DNA of 64,000 nucleotides. It comes from Bowmanella sp. JS7-9 (GTDB lineage: Bacteria; Pseudomonadota; Gammaproteobacteria; Enterobacterales; Alteromonadaceae). The DNA lies in the NCBI RefSeq assembly GCF_004329715.1, contig NZ_JXSY01000011.1, positions 248,001 to 312,000 of the forward strand, given 5' to 3'. Position numbers and translations under genes: made by a program. The notes beneath the pieces were generated by a model. That model saw only the letters and a program-made list of their open reading frames with translations, ran no database searches and was not told where the DNA came from. This document shows, one piece after another, positions 9,664 to 18,522 of this stretch; the first letter of the stretch is position 1; each line of letters starts with the position of its first letter.

Positions 9664-10433
9664 TAGCTGCGAATGCCCACGCCGCGGTTAATCAGTGTCC
9701 AGGCAATGCCAAACAACAGCACATTAAAGCCCAGCAGCAAAGCCATAGATACGCTGAAGCTGACATCGGCATGACCCAGAAATCCGAAGCGGAAACCGTC
9801 GACCATATATACGATAGGATTGGCTTTGCTGACCGCCTGCCAGAATGGTGGTAACAGCGACAGGCTATAGAACACACCACCCAGATAGGTCAGCGGGGTT
9901 AACACAAAGGTGGGCACGATACTGATATCATCAAAGGTCTTGGCGTAAACCGCATTAATCAGGCCCGCGCAGGAAAACAGCGTCGCGGTTAGCAGCAGTG
10001 TCAACGCAATGGCCAGCGGGTTGTAAATAGACAAGTCCACAAACAGCATCGACACGCTGGTCACAATGATGCCAATCAACAAGGCACGCGCCACCCCGCC
10101 GCCCACATAACCGGCAATGATCACCCAGTTAGGCACTGGCGCAACCAGCAACTCTTCAACGTTGCGCTGAAACTTGGCGCTGAAAAATGATGATGACACG
10201 TTGGCATAACTGTTGGTAATCACTGCCATCATAATCAGGCCGGGGACGATAAACTCCATGTAGCTAAAGCCGTTCATCTCGCCAATCCGGCTACCGATCA
10301 GGTTGCCGAAGATCACAAAATACAGCGTCATGGTGATAGCGGGGGGCACCAGGGTCTGTACCCAGATGCGCATAAAACGGGTGATTTCTTTGATCCAGAT
10401 AGTGCGCAGCGCGACGAAGGTTGGATTAGCCAT
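9663..10433 (-). CDS. yadH: ABC-2 type transporter permease, YadH-like
   Basis: The 256-aa protein has six predicted transmembrane segments and the ABC-2 signature region near the C-terminus (LSLLPPFWQAVSKANPIVYM). Length and sequence feel match YadH, the permease of an inner-membrane exporter whose substrate is not established. It overlaps the ATPase gene by 8 bases upstream and the TrmB-like gene by 1 base downstream, so the three genes form one tightly coupled unit. Confidence 0.88.
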   Translation of the reverse strand: MANPTFVALRTIWIKEITRFMRIWVQTLVPPAITMTLYFVIFGNLIGSRIGEMNGFSYMEFIVPGLIMMAVITNSYANVSSSFFSAKFQRNVEELLVAPVPNWVIIAGYVGGGVARALLIGIIVTSVSMLFVDLSIYNPLAIALTLLLTATLFSCAGLINAVYAKTFDDISIVPTFVLTPLTYLGGVFYSLSLLPPFWQAVSKANPIVYMVDGFRFGFLGHADVSFSVSMALLLGFNVLLFGIAWTLINRGVGIRS

Positions 10434-11358
10434 GGCTCACCTCCGGTTTACGGCCGTTTTGTAACAGGGTCATAAACAACTCTTCCAGTCGGTTGGCTTT
10501 GTTGCGCATGCTCAGTACCTGAATACCTTGCTCGCTAAGCTGACTAAACACCGGATTTAACCCATCCTGTTTGGCGACATCCACTTCCAGGGTGTGGTTA
10601 TCCAGCAGGCGGCAGGTGAAGCCTGCCAGCGTCGGCGTGTTATCGGTCGGTGCTAAATCAAGAATAAAAGTTTCCATATTGAGTTTGGCCAGCAAGGATT
10701 TCATGCTGGTGTTTTCCACAATCTGCCCTTTATCGATAATCGCGATATTGCGACACAGCATCTCAGCCTCTTCCAAATAATGGGTAGTGAGAATGATAGT
10801 GATGCCCTGTTCGTTGATTTTCTTAAGGAATTCCCACATAGAACGGCGAATCTCAATATCCACCCCAGCAGTAGGCTCATCAAGAATAAGTATTTTCGGT
10901 TCATGCATCAGGGCGCGGGCGATCATTAAGCGCCGTTTCATCCCACCCGACAGGGTACGTGCTGCACTATCGCGTTTTTCCCACAAATCTAATTGTTTGA
11001 GATACTTTTCTGCCCGTTGTTTGGCGATGTGGCGGGGTACGCCGTAATAGCCAGCCTGATTCACAACAATCTGCAGCAGAGTTTCAAACTGATTAAAATT
11101 AAACTCCTGAGGTACCAGCCCGATGCTGGCCTTGGCGCGGACTAAATCGGTATCCACCGAGTGACCATCGACCAGTACCGTACCGGCGGATTTGTTCACC
11201 AACGAGGCGATAATGCCGATGGTGGTGGATTTGCCTGCGCCGTTGGGACCGAGCAGAGCGAAAAAATCACCCTGGCGGACGTTGAGGTCAATACCTTTGA
11301 GGGCTTGGGTGCCACCTGCATAAGTCTTCTGCAGGCCACTGATTTCAAGGGCGTTCAT
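10426..11358 (-). CDS. yadG: ABC transporter ATP-binding protein, YadG-like
   Basis: The 310-aa ATPase shows Walker A GPNGAGKST (about residues 38-46), Q-loop region, the ABC signature TLSGGMKRR, Walker B ILILDEPTAGVD and the H-loop TTHYLEE. A C-terminal extension of about 80 residues is typical of ATPases that serve ABC-2 exporters. It energises the permease encoded directly downstream with an 8-base overlap. Start ATG is the one directly before the first strand (MNALEISGL). Confidence 0.92.
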   Translation of the reverse strand: MNALEISGLQKTYAGGTQALKGIDLNVRQGDFFALLGPNGAGKSTTIGIIASLVNKSAGTVLVDGHSVDTDLVRAKASIGLVPQEFNFNQFETLLQIVVNQAGYYGVPRHIAKQRAEKYLKQLDLWEKRDSAARTLSGGMKRRLMIARALMHEPKILILDEPTAGVDIEIRRSMWEFLKKINEQGITIILTTHYLEEAEMLCRNIAIIDKGQIVENTSMKSLLAKLNMETFILDLAPTDNTPTLAGFTCRLLDNHTLEVDVAKQDGLNPVFSQLSEQGIQVLSMRNKANRLEELFMTLLQNGRKPEVSHG

Positions 11359-11375
11359 AGTGTCCTTATGGGATT

Positions 11376-11409
11376 AAAAAAGTCGCCCCGTTACGGGTAA
11401 CAGGGCGAA
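11376..11409 (-). terminator. Rho-independent terminator behind the exonuclease gene
   Basis: On the minus strand an 11-bp stem with one mismatch (TCGCCCTGTTA / TAACGGGGCGA) is followed by ACTTTTTT. It separates the exonuclease gene from the yadG-yadH operon. Confidence 0.85.
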
Positions 11410-11451
11410 ATTATCGGTTAACAGTGCACATGGTGGTGCAGAGGGGCATTT

Positions 11452-11946
11452 TCAACCGGCAGCTGCTGCCTGTGCATTGGTTTGCTGACGACTGACCAGC
11501 CAGGTGTTTTGAATCAGATCCGCATCGGCACTGGCACGGTGGCGAGCCTGAGGCCAACGTTCAGTAAGGTCTTGTTTAATCGCATGCCACACCACCATTT
11601 GTGGTTCACTCAGTACCATTTCCAGCGCACTGAAGGTAAAGGTAGGTTGCATGCCGCAGGCTTCATACAATTTAATCAGCCAGGGATTGTCCACCACCCA
11701 ACCATCGGAATAGACACTACGGTCTTTGAGCAGGTGATTGAGATCTTCGCAAACCTGACGCGGGTCAACCCCATGTTGGGCAAGGATCTCACGGCTGATA
11801 CCGTGCAAGGCCTCGGCCTCGCTGTCCCAATGAGTCCAGTGTTCAAATGGTTTGATCAGGCGGCAGTAACGTGTGCCATCGCTGATGGCAACGCCAATCT
11901 CGATAGGGTAGCTGTTAGCACCAAAGCCACTGGCTTCGATATCCAT
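11452..11946 (-). CDS. DnaQ-fold 3'-5' exonuclease (start uncertain, probably further upstream)
   Basis: The annotated frame from the first ATG gives 164 aa and begins MDIEASGFG, where D and E of Exo motif I (DIEA) are residues 2 and 4. Other DEDD elements follow: a mid-protein D in the Exo II area (VYSDGWVVDNPWL) and HRASADAD in Exo III, the H-x4-D form of DEDDh enzymes. Normally about five residues of the first beta strand precede Exo I, so this ATG would truncate the fold. The frame stays open upstream through INRSFIPTI with a GGAGAGG ribosome site at 11978-11984 placed for a non-ATG start (ATC at 11971-11973, or ATT at 11956-11958). It probably trims DNA or RNA 3' ends; the exact role is unknown. 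Confidence 0.8.
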   Translation of the reverse strand: MDIEASGFGANSYPIEIGVAISDGTRYCRLIKPFEHWTHWDSEAEALHGISREILAQHGVDPRQVCEDLNHLLKDRSVYSDGWVVDNPWLIKLYEACGMQPTFTFSALEMVLSEPQMVVWHAIKQDLTERWPQARHRASADADLIQNTWLVSRQQTNAQAAAAG

Positions 11947-12117
11947 AATGGTTGGAATAAATGACCGGTTGATGACGCCTCTCCAGCGGGTGATTTATGT
12001 TTTCACATTACGCCAACTTGCTGAATTTGCAACCAAACTCATGATGTTTTTTATTTGCAGCCGCTGGGCTGAGAAAGAGGCTTCACCGCAATGGCAACAG
12101 GGCGCCATTGAAGCCAT

Positions 12118-12153
12118 AAAAACCGCAGCCTGAACGCGACATTCAGACTGCGG
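12118..12153 (-). terminator. Rho-independent terminator of the choice-of-anchor I gene
   Basis: On the minus strand a 12-bp stem (CCGCAGTCTGAA / TTCAGGCTGCGG with one G-U pair) and a 7-base loop are followed by five T. It sits 9 bases behind the lipoprotein gene. Confidence 0.88.
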
Positions 12154-12161
12154 GCGCTAAG

Positions 12162-13916
12162 TTAGCGGGGATTGATTTGCCAGATTGTGACAGAACCGCT
12201 GATTTCGTTACCGATGATCAATAGGGCTTCGCCAGTAGGGCTGTTATCTGCTGTGACAAATGCCATACCTTCGGGAGCCAGATCGCCATCGATATCCGGT
12301 ACTTCCAGACCTTCGCTGAGATCGCGGTTATAGAAATAGTCCACAAAGCTAACGTTATATGGATTGGTAATGTCGTAGATGAACACAGACCCCATCCGTT
12401 CCTGACCGATAAAGGCAAAGGTGCGATCGCCTATCTTACCGACGGCCAACGCCTCGGGTTCGCCACCTTTATCATCAGAACGGCTATCGCCTTCATTGAC
12501 ATCTTCGTCGTTGTTAAACGCGTCACCATGCACAGAGGCGCTGATACGACCGAAATCATCACCCGAGTCGAATACCTGCAGACCATTGCTGTCCCAGATA
12601 CTGAAAGAGCGGGCACCAAACGCGTAGAGTTTGTCAAAATCGCCGTCGTTGTCGGTATCACCCATCATAGGTGTGACTTTCAGGCGACCCAGTACGTCTT
12701 TGTTGTAATTGGCGAAAAATGGCGCATTGGCGTCTAACACCAAATCTTTTACCCGCGCTTCGTCAATGTATGCCTCACAGACTTCATCGTCTTCGTTGTA
12801 GGTATGGCCTGCCGCTGCACAGTCAGATGCGTCGGTGTTATACACATACTCTCTGGAGTCACCTTCGTTGGCAGACAGAATAAAATGCGCGCCGTTCCAG
12901 CTGTAACTGGCCAGGGTATCTGGCATATACAGTCCGTACAGGCCAGGATAGGTCTGGAAATTGATGCCGTCTTTATTGGACACATCAATGGTGTATTGCG
13001 ACCAGTCTTTCTCGCCCAGCGCATGCAGGGTGACACTGTTGTCAGAAAGATTGATGCGCGCGATAGCGTTGTTTTCCTGCAACGATACCCAGGCAAAGTC
13101 ATTACTGGCGGTAATGTATTCGGGCTCTAAGTCCTGAGCCACGGTGCTGCTACCCGGATTAGAAAAGCGAATGCCCTGTTCCGCCAACGCTGCCATCTCT
13201 GTGTTAAAGGCAGTGAAGGTGATCGCCACAGCCGTGTCTGCCGGCACGCCATTAGTCACACTGATAACAGAGACGCTGCCTTCCGGATCGAGGCTGTAAT
13301 CGGCGGCCGGTTCGCCCTCGTTGGCGACCAGCACTTTGCTGCCGTCAGGGGTAAAGCCGACCATATCCGGTAAATTGCCTGCTTCGACGGCCTTGATAAA
13401 TACCGGCGTAGTAGTGCTGATATCATAAAATAGCACGGCACCATTATCTGCCTTGGCGCTGGCCGCCATGGCCACGGCCAATAAATTGCCGTGAATAGCG
13501 ATACTGTTTGCGTCGGATAACAAGCGTGTGGTTGCGCCCAGTGACACCTCTGTCGCCAAATCAAAACTGCTGTGGTTGAGGTTATTCGCGGTAAGTGGGT
13601 CGCTCACTTCGGCTAAGGTGGCCGCATCAATAATTTCCAGTGTTGGCGTGCTGCCAGAACTATTGATCGAGTAGACAGTATTGGTTGCAGGATGGTATTG
13701 GACGATTTCTGCCGCCCCTTCGCGGTCAGCCGCCGCAGTAACGAAGCGACCAACGACACTGGCATGTAAGCCTGTTGGGGCATTCTGGCCAGCCTCGCCT
13801 TTGGCGCCGTCTGCACCATTTACGCCATCAATACCGTCTTTGCCATCGCTGCCGCAGCCACTGAGGACAAGTCCAAGTCCCAACGCCAGCAACGAATGTT
13901 TGAATGATACGCTCAT
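12162..13916 (-). CDS. Choice-of-anchor I family lipoprotein (alkaline phosphatase/phytase-like propeller)
   Basis: A 584-aa lipoprotein. The start at 13916 follows AGGA by seven bases and is in front of a signal peptide with the lipobox LSGC (cysteine at about 21). Next comes a short collagen-like run of G-x-y triplets (GKDGIDGVNGADGAKGEAGQ). The body is a repetitive beta-structure of the choice-of-anchor I group: GFTPDGSKVLVANEGEPAAD, ILSANEGDSREY and GEPEALAVGKIGDRTFAFIG are typical repeats. Related proteins are annotated as alkaline phosphatase-like or esterase-like surface proteins, often calcium-binding (acidic DTDNDGDFDKLY here). The substrate is not known. It ends in its own terminator. 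Confidence 0.82.
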   Translation of the reverse strand: MSVSFKHSLLALGLGLVLSGCGSDGKDGIDGVNGADGAKGEAGQNAPTGLHASVVGRFVTAAADREGAAEIVQYHPATNTVYSINSSGSTPTLEIIDAATLAEVSDPLTANNLNHSSFDLATEVSLGATTRLLSDANSIAIHGNLLAVAMAASAKADNGAVLFYDISTTTPVFIKAVEAGNLPDMVGFTPDGSKVLVANEGEPAADYSLDPEGSVSVISVTNGVPADTAVAITFTAFNTEMAALAEQGIRFSNPGSSTVAQDLEPEYITASNDFAWVSLQENNAIARINLSDNSVTLHALGEKDWSQYTIDVSNKDGINFQTYPGLYGLYMPDTLASYSWNGAHFILSANEGDSREYVYNTDASDCAAAGHTYNEDDEVCEAYIDEARVKDLVLDANAPFFANYNKDVLGRLKVTPMMGDTDNDGDFDKLYAFGARSFSIWDSNGLQVFDSGDDFGRISASVHGDAFNNDEDVNEGDSRSDDKGGEPEALAVGKIGDRTFAFIGQERMGSVFIYDITNPYNVSFVDYFYNRDLSEGLEVPDIDGDLAPEGMAFVTADNSPTGEALLIIGNEISGSVTIWQINPR

Positions 13917-14012
13917 CGTTTTTCCTGTTTTTCCATGTGCTGCGGGCACGCTACCGGCGATTGATGAAAATCAGGTTACGAGTAGATGACGTTTTTATGA
14001 TGGTCAGTGCGG

Positions 14013-14035
14013 GCGGGGCAAAGCCCCGCGTTTTT
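14013..14035. other. GC-rich hairpin between the GH97 and lipoprotein genes
   Basis: GCGGGGC-AAA-GCCCCGC followed on the plus strand by GTTTTT. The GH97 gene ends at 14034 on the minus strand, where no T-tract follows, so on that strand it would be an intercistronic structure rather than a standard terminator. Confidence 0.55.
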
Positions 14036-16091
14036 AAAGTTGCTTGAAGCGAATCGCGAAGCCGCCCGCTGCGGCGATAGGCAGTGTAAGGACATCTTTG
14101 GCCGTGACCGTCTTCGTTTCGATGATCATGGCATAAGGATTTGCCCGCCAGTCGGCCTGTTCTCCATCACGGTAGATTTGCGCTTCGTAGCGTTGTGTTG
14201 CATCGAGAAACGTCAGGGGTAGGGTAATGGTGCGGGCAGCTTCACCCGTCAGTGCGCCCACATACCAGTCGTTGCCGCTGTAGTGGCGGTGGCGTTTTTC
14301 CTGGCGGGCAGTCACGACAAACTCGCCAACCTCACCCTGCAACACCTGACTGGTTTGCCAGTCGGTGGGGACATCTTTGATAAACTGGAAAGCACGCGGA
14401 TGTTTCAGATAATTCTCAGGTAGGTCGGCCGCCATTTGTATTGGGCTGTAAATCACCACATATTCCGCCAGTTGTTTAGCCAGGGTGGAGTGGGGGCGCA
14501 TGATATCGCTCAGACCAAATTCCTCACCGCCGGGTGGGATGGGTGGATAGTCGAAATCGAATATCCCCGGGGTGAAGTCCATCGGACCGGCTAGCATCCG
14601 GGTGAACACCAATGTTGGCAGGTGATTGGGGGGATTCGGCGTAGCCCAACCCGCATTGTATTCCTGCCCACGGGCACTTTCTCTGGAAATCCAGTTGGGA
14701 TAGGTGCGGCGCAGGCCGGTATCCTTCACCGCTTCATGGGTGTTAATGGAAATTTGATAGTTGGCGGCCGTTTTGACGTTATGCAGGAAATGATTCACCA
14801 CCGGCTGGCTGTCGGTAAATTCATAGCGCATCACTCCCTGAGCATCTTTTTGCTTGAGATTTTGTCCAAAGGCAACATAGCCCGTTTTAACCTGTGTTAC
14901 GCCATAACGCTGATAAAAGGCGAACGCTTCCTGCATTTGCTCTTCGTAATTGGTGATGCCACCAGAGGTTTCATGATGGCCGATGAGTCGCACGCCATGC
15001 TGTTTGCCAAATTGGCTGATTGCGGCAATGTCGAAGTCCTCGTAGGGTTGGGTAAAAGAGAACAGTTCTGAGTTGGCAATCCAGTTACCGTCCCAGCCGA
15101 CATTCCAGCCTTCTACTAATACGCCATCAAAGCCATGTTCCGAAGCGAATTGCATATAGTCGATAGTTCGTTTTGTGGTTGCACCATGTTTGGGCCCTGA
15201 GCCCCAGGTGCATTTGGTGATGTGCATACACCACCAGATCCCAATGTATTTGCCAGGCATGATCCAACTGGTGTCAGATAATTCAGCGGGCTCGTTGAGA
15301 TTCAGGCCAATAAAAGAATTGGCCAGACCGGGTGCATCGTCGGCGACGGTAATGGTGCGCCAAGGGGTGATGAAACTTCCTGATTTGTGCACTTTACTGC
15401 CGTCAGAGCGAGGTGCCAGCTCGGCAATAAAGGTTCCCAACTGGTAACGTTTCAGGCTCATGCCTGCATAGTCGACTAAGGCCGCTTCGTGAATCGCTAC
15501 ATGGGTGCCGTTTTCATATACGACGGTAAAGGGCGTTTGTGCCAGTGCGACGTCTTGTAATGGTGTGTTGTGGTAAAGGTATTCCTGTCTGTCCCGATTT
15601 TGCGCCGGGATCCAAAACGCCGTCGCTTTATGAGAGTCCGCCAGGGCAAACTCGGTTAACTCACGGGTAATGATGCGCTGCCCTTCGGCTGGTACTTCGT
15701 AACGAAAGCCGATGCCATCATTGAACAGGCGAAAGCGCACGGTAAACTGCTGCGACGGATTGTCTTTTTGGGCAAATCGCACCAGCAGTTCATTATGCTG
15801 GTCACGAATAGTTTGCTGCTCGCCCCAGGGCTGCTGCCAGCTGCTGTCATGACTGCTTCGGCTGATTTCGGACACAGTGAAATCTTTATACAGGGGCGGA
15901 GCATCGCGGAATGTAAATCCCAGTTTGCTGTCACGAATCAGGCTGTTTCCTGCTTTGTCGAGCCGATAGGTGGCGATACCATTTTGATCGCTGACCGCAA
16001 GATTGAGTCGCTTGTCTGGTGAAGACACCGAAATATCTTTGGCCAACAAAGGCGACGAAAGTAGCACACATAGCATTATCACAAGACGCAT
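14034..16091 (-). CDS. Glycoside hydrolase family 97 alpha-glycosidase, periplasmic
   Basis: A 685-aa enzyme with a signal peptide (MRLVIMLCVLLSSPLLA). GH97 layout is complete: N-terminal beta-sandwich at about 20-275 (SPDKRLNLAVSDQNG, FRLFNDGIGFRYE), catalytic barrel at about 280-570 (GFDGVLVEGWNVGWDGNW, VKTGYVAFGQ, THEAVKDTGLRRTYPN, AGPMDFTPG) and a C-terminal beta-domain. The glutamate in THEAVKDTG and those in ESARGQE suggest the inverting, SusB-like alpha-glucosidase branch rather than the retaining alpha-galactosidase branch, but this needs structural alignment. It would cleave alpha-glucosides or related oligosaccharides in the periplasm with calcium. No sus-like transporter is adjacent, so it is an orphan. 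Confidence 0.92.
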   Translation of the reverse strand: MRLVIMLCVLLSSPLLAKDISVSSPDKRLNLAVSDQNGIATYRLDKAGNSLIRDSKLGFTFRDAPPLYKDFTVSEISRSSHDSSWQQPWGEQQTIRDQHNELLVRFAQKDNPSQQFTVRFRLFNDGIGFRYEVPAEGQRIITRELTEFALADSHKATAFWIPAQNRDRQEYLYHNTPLQDVALAQTPFTVVYENGTHVAIHEAALVDYAGMSLKRYQLGTFIAELAPRSDGSKVHKSGSFITPWRTITVADDAPGLANSFIGLNLNEPAELSDTSWIMPGKYIGIWWCMHITKCTWGSGPKHGATTKRTIDYMQFASEHGFDGVLVEGWNVGWDGNWIANSELFSFTQPYEDFDIAAISQFGKQHGVRLIGHHETSGGITNYEEQMQEAFAFYQRYGVTQVKTGYVAFGQNLKQKDAQGVMRYEFTDSQPVVNHFLHNVKTAANYQISINTHEAVKDTGLRRTYPNWISRESARGQEYNAGWATPNPPNHLPTLVFTRMLAGPMDFTPGIFDFDYPPIPPGGEEFGLSDIMRPHSTLAKQLAEYVVIYSPIQMAADLPENYLKHPRAFQFIKDVPTDWQTSQVLQGEVGEFVVTARQEKRHRHYSGNDWYVGALTGEAARTITLPLTFLDATQRYEAQIYRDGEQADWRANPYAMIIETKTVTAKDVLTLPIAAAGGFAIRFKQL

Positions 16092-16412
16092 TGCTTTGTT
16101 CTCATTAGAAACAGAGCTGTAAGCCTAGCAGCGAAACGATAAAAATAAACCAAAAACTTAAACGATTTAGTCGCGGTCGGATGATGATGGAAACGCGTCG
16201 AATTGCAGATATTTACTATGAATCACAGTTTTTTTGTTAAAAAGCCTAATTAATTCACTGAAATGTAACATAATCTTGTAGAATGTCTTCCCGTGTAGTG
16301 GTCATCGCCCGGATGCACGGATCCATCCTTCTGAACGGATTTTCAGCGGCAGATACCTGCCAAAACCTGATCCTCACAAAAATAACGAAAAATAATTTAA
16401 TCAGGGAAACCT
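16092..16412. other. Divergent intergenic region between GH97 and the secreted nuclease
   Basis: These 321 bases are AT-rich toward the middle (16200-16280) and must hold both divergent promoters. A TAACATAAT stretch at about 16265-16273 could be a -10 element for the nuclease gene. The nuclease has a clear AGGGAAA ribosome site at about 16403. I see no gene or known operator here. Confidence 0.5.
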
Positions 16413-18452
16413 ATGAAAACTTCCAACTCGTTTGCGCGGGCATTTTTGCCTGGCGTTATGCTGAGTGTTGTATTCAGTGCCACTGTGTTTGCCGCAGAGC
16501 CCGCTGATTATTACAACACTATCGATCCAACCAACGGTGCTACGTTAAAGGCCAGCTTGCATGAGATCATCGATGATCACACCAAGATCCCTTATACCTC
16601 TACCAGCACTGATACCTGGGATATTCTCGATTCTGCTGATGAAGATCCTACCAACCCGGCCAACGTACTGGATATTTATAAAAATGCCAGTTACGTAAAA
16701 GCGGGTGCAGGAAATACCTTCTACAACCGTGAACACAGTTGGCCGAAGTCTTATGGCTTCCCTAACGATGGTGCCACAAACTATCCATACACAGATGCTC
16801 ATCATCTGTTTGTTGCCGATTCCAGCTATAACTCTTCACGTTCGAACAAGCCTTATGGTGACTGCGGTGCCACGTGTGCTGAAAAAACGACTGAGATAAA
16901 TGCAGGACGTGGCGGTTCCGTCAATGAATCCAACTGGACCGAAGGTTCAGGCGATACCGGCACATGGGAAACTTGGAGCGGACGTCGCGGTGAAGTAGCA
17001 CGTGCGCTGATGTATCTGTCCGTGCGTTATGAAGGTGGCACCCATGGTGTGACTGGTTACGCTGAGCCGGACCTGGAACTGACAGATGATCGTGCCTTAA
17101 TTGCCAGTTCAAATCAGGGGACTAATCTGAGCGCGGCATACATGGGGCTGAAGTCGGTGTTATTGCAATGGCACCAGGATGATCCGGTTGATGACATGGA
17201 ACGACGTCGTAACGATGTGGTTTACAGCATACAGGGCAACCGTAACCCGTTTATCGATCACCCGGAGTATGTGGAATGTGTGTTCTACGACATCTGTAGT
17301 GGCATTACCGGTGGCGGCACCGGCGGTGGAACTGGTGGCGGCACCGGCGGTGGAACTGGTGGCGGTACCGGCGGTGGAACTGGCGGTGAGCCAGCCACGG
17401 CCTGGATCAATGAATTGCACTACGACAACGATGGCACCGACAGCAACGAATTTGTTGAAATCGCTGCGTCGGCAGGAACCAATCTCAGTGGTTGGCAGGT
17501 TATTGCCTACAACGGTAATGGCGGAGCGCAGTATAAAACCATCGATCTATCTGGCACGGTTACCGATATGCAAAACGGTTTCGGTGTGATGAGCTTTGAT
17601 GCGACTGGCCTGCAAAATGGTGCGCCGGATGGTCTGGCGCTGGTGGACAACACCGGCACGGTTGTGCAGTTTATCAGCTACGAAGGCAGCATGACCGCCA
17701 CAGATGGTGTGGCATCAGGCATGACCTCCAGCGACATCGGTGTTAGCGAAAGTTCAACCTCTGCTGTCGGTTACTCTCTGCAATTAGCCGGTACAGGTAC
17801 AGAGTACAGTGCATTTAGCTGGCAGGGTTCGGCGGCGCATACAGCGGGCGCTATCAATAATGGGCAAAGTTTTGGTGGCTCGACCACGCCTGTAAATCAG
17901 GCACCTGTGGCGGCATTCAATGTGAGCTGTAATGATCTGGACTGTAACTTTGATGCAGCTGCCAGTAGCGATGCAGATGGCAGCATCAATGCATACAGTT
18001 GGACGTTTGGTGACGGCCAGAGCGCATCAGGTGTCACTACGGCACACAGCTTCGCCAGCGAAGGTAGCTACAGTGTAACACTGACAGTTACTGATAATCA
18101 GGGTGCTACGGCGACGTCAACGCAAACAGTCAGCGTGACGGCACCGGTACAATCCAGCGGTGTGTATGAGATCAATCTGAATGCGGCTAAGCGTACCTGG
18201 CTTAACTACAGCCTGGATGTACCGGCTGGCACAACTCAACTCGTGGTGAACATGAGTGGCGGCAGCGGTGATGCAGATCTTTACGTGCGGTTTGGTAGTC
18301 AGCCAACCACGCGCAAATACGATTGCCGCCCTTACCTCACTGGTAACAACGAAAGCTGCGTAATCAACAATCCGGCTGCAGGTACCTGGTACATGGGTAT
18401 TTATGGTTATGAAGCCTTTAGCGGCGTGACGTTGGAAGCTAACGCTAACTAA
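16413..18452 (+). CDS. Secreted EndA-type endonuclease I with LTD, PKD and PPC modules
   Basis: A 679-aa extracellular nuclease. Signal peptide to about residue 27 (VFAAEPAD). Endonuclease I domain at about 30-295 with the His-Me finger residues in NREHSWPKSYG and YTDAHHLF plus paired cysteines. Then a glycine-threonine linker at about 300-325, a lamin-tail domain at about 330-490 (WINELHYDNDGTDSNEFVEI), a PKD domain at about 500-580 (SSDADGSINAYSWTFGDG) and a C-terminal pre-peptidase domain (PPC) at about 590-679 (GGSGDADLYVRFG). EndA nucleases cut DNA non-specifically. The added modules suggest adhesion or matrix binding, so a likely role is feeding on or remodelling extracellular DNA. E. 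coli EndA is only about 235 aa. Confidence 0.93.
   Translation: MKTSNSFARAFLPGVMLSVVFSATVFAAEPADYYNTIDPTNGATLKASLHEIIDDHTKIPYTSTSTDTWDILDSADEDPTNPANVLDIYKNASYVKAGAGNTFYNREHSWPKSYGFPNDGATNYPYTDAHHLFVADSSYNSSRSNKPYGDCGATCAEKTTEINAGRGGSVNESNWTEGSGDTGTWETWSGRRGEVARALMYLSVRYEGGTHGVTGYAEPDLELTDDRALIASSNQGTNLSAAYMGLKSVLLQWHQDDPVDDMERRRNDVVYSIQGNRNPFIDHPEYVECVFYDICSGITGGGTGGGTGGGTGGGTGGGTGGGTGGEPATAWINELHYDNDGTDSNEFVEIAASAGTNLSGWQVIAYNGNGGAQYKTIDLSGTVTDMQNGFGVMSFDATGLQNGAPDGLALVDNTGTVVQFISYEGSMTATDGVASGMTSSDIGVSESSTSAVGYSLQLAGTGTEYSAFSWQGSAAHTAGAINNGQSFGGSTTPVNQAPVAAFNVSCNDLDCNFDAAASSDADGSINAYSWTFGDGQSASGVTTAHSFASEGSYSVTLTVTDNQGATATSTQTVSVTAPVQSSGVYEINLNAAKRTWLNYSLDVPAGTTQLVVNMSGGSGDADLYVRFGSQPTTRKYDCRPYLTGNNESCVINNPAAGTWYMGIYGYEAFSGVTLEANAN
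17308..17391 (+). repeat. Tandem 24-bp repeat encoding a Gly-Thr linker
   Basis: About three and a half copies of GGTGGCGGCACCGGCGGTGG-type units (24 bases, eight codons GGGTGGGT) in frame inside the nuclease gene. They code for the flexible linker between the nuclease and lamin-tail domains. Copies differ by one or two synonymous bases. Such a tract can change length by slippage without breaking the frame. Confidence 0.9.
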
Positions 18453-18477
18453 CGCTATCTGTCATGCAATAGGTAAT

Positions 18478-18506
18478 AAAAAAAGGCTGCGTATGCAGCC
18501 TTTTTT
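18478..18506. terminator. Bidirectional terminator between the nuclease gene and pckA
   Basis: A-run, GGCTGC-GTAT-GCAGCC, then six T: a fully symmetric hairpin that serves both convergent genes. Confidence 0.93.
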
Positions 18507-18522
18507 GATCAAACTCGCAGGA

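Noticed and set aside
11948-12133. 61-codon plus-strand frame between the exonuclease and lipoprotein genes
   Set aside because: It has no ribosome site, runs into the terminator of the lipoprotein gene, overlaps the likely true start of the exonuclease gene and resembles no family.
16303-16336. Short inverted repeat GGATG/CATCC upstream of the nuclease gene
   Set aside because: Only five bases per arm in a region without other signals; not distinguishable from chance.
17308-17391. Possible CRISPR-like or other repeat array
   Set aside because: The units are contiguous without spacers and in frame; they encode the Gly-Thr linker of the nuclease.
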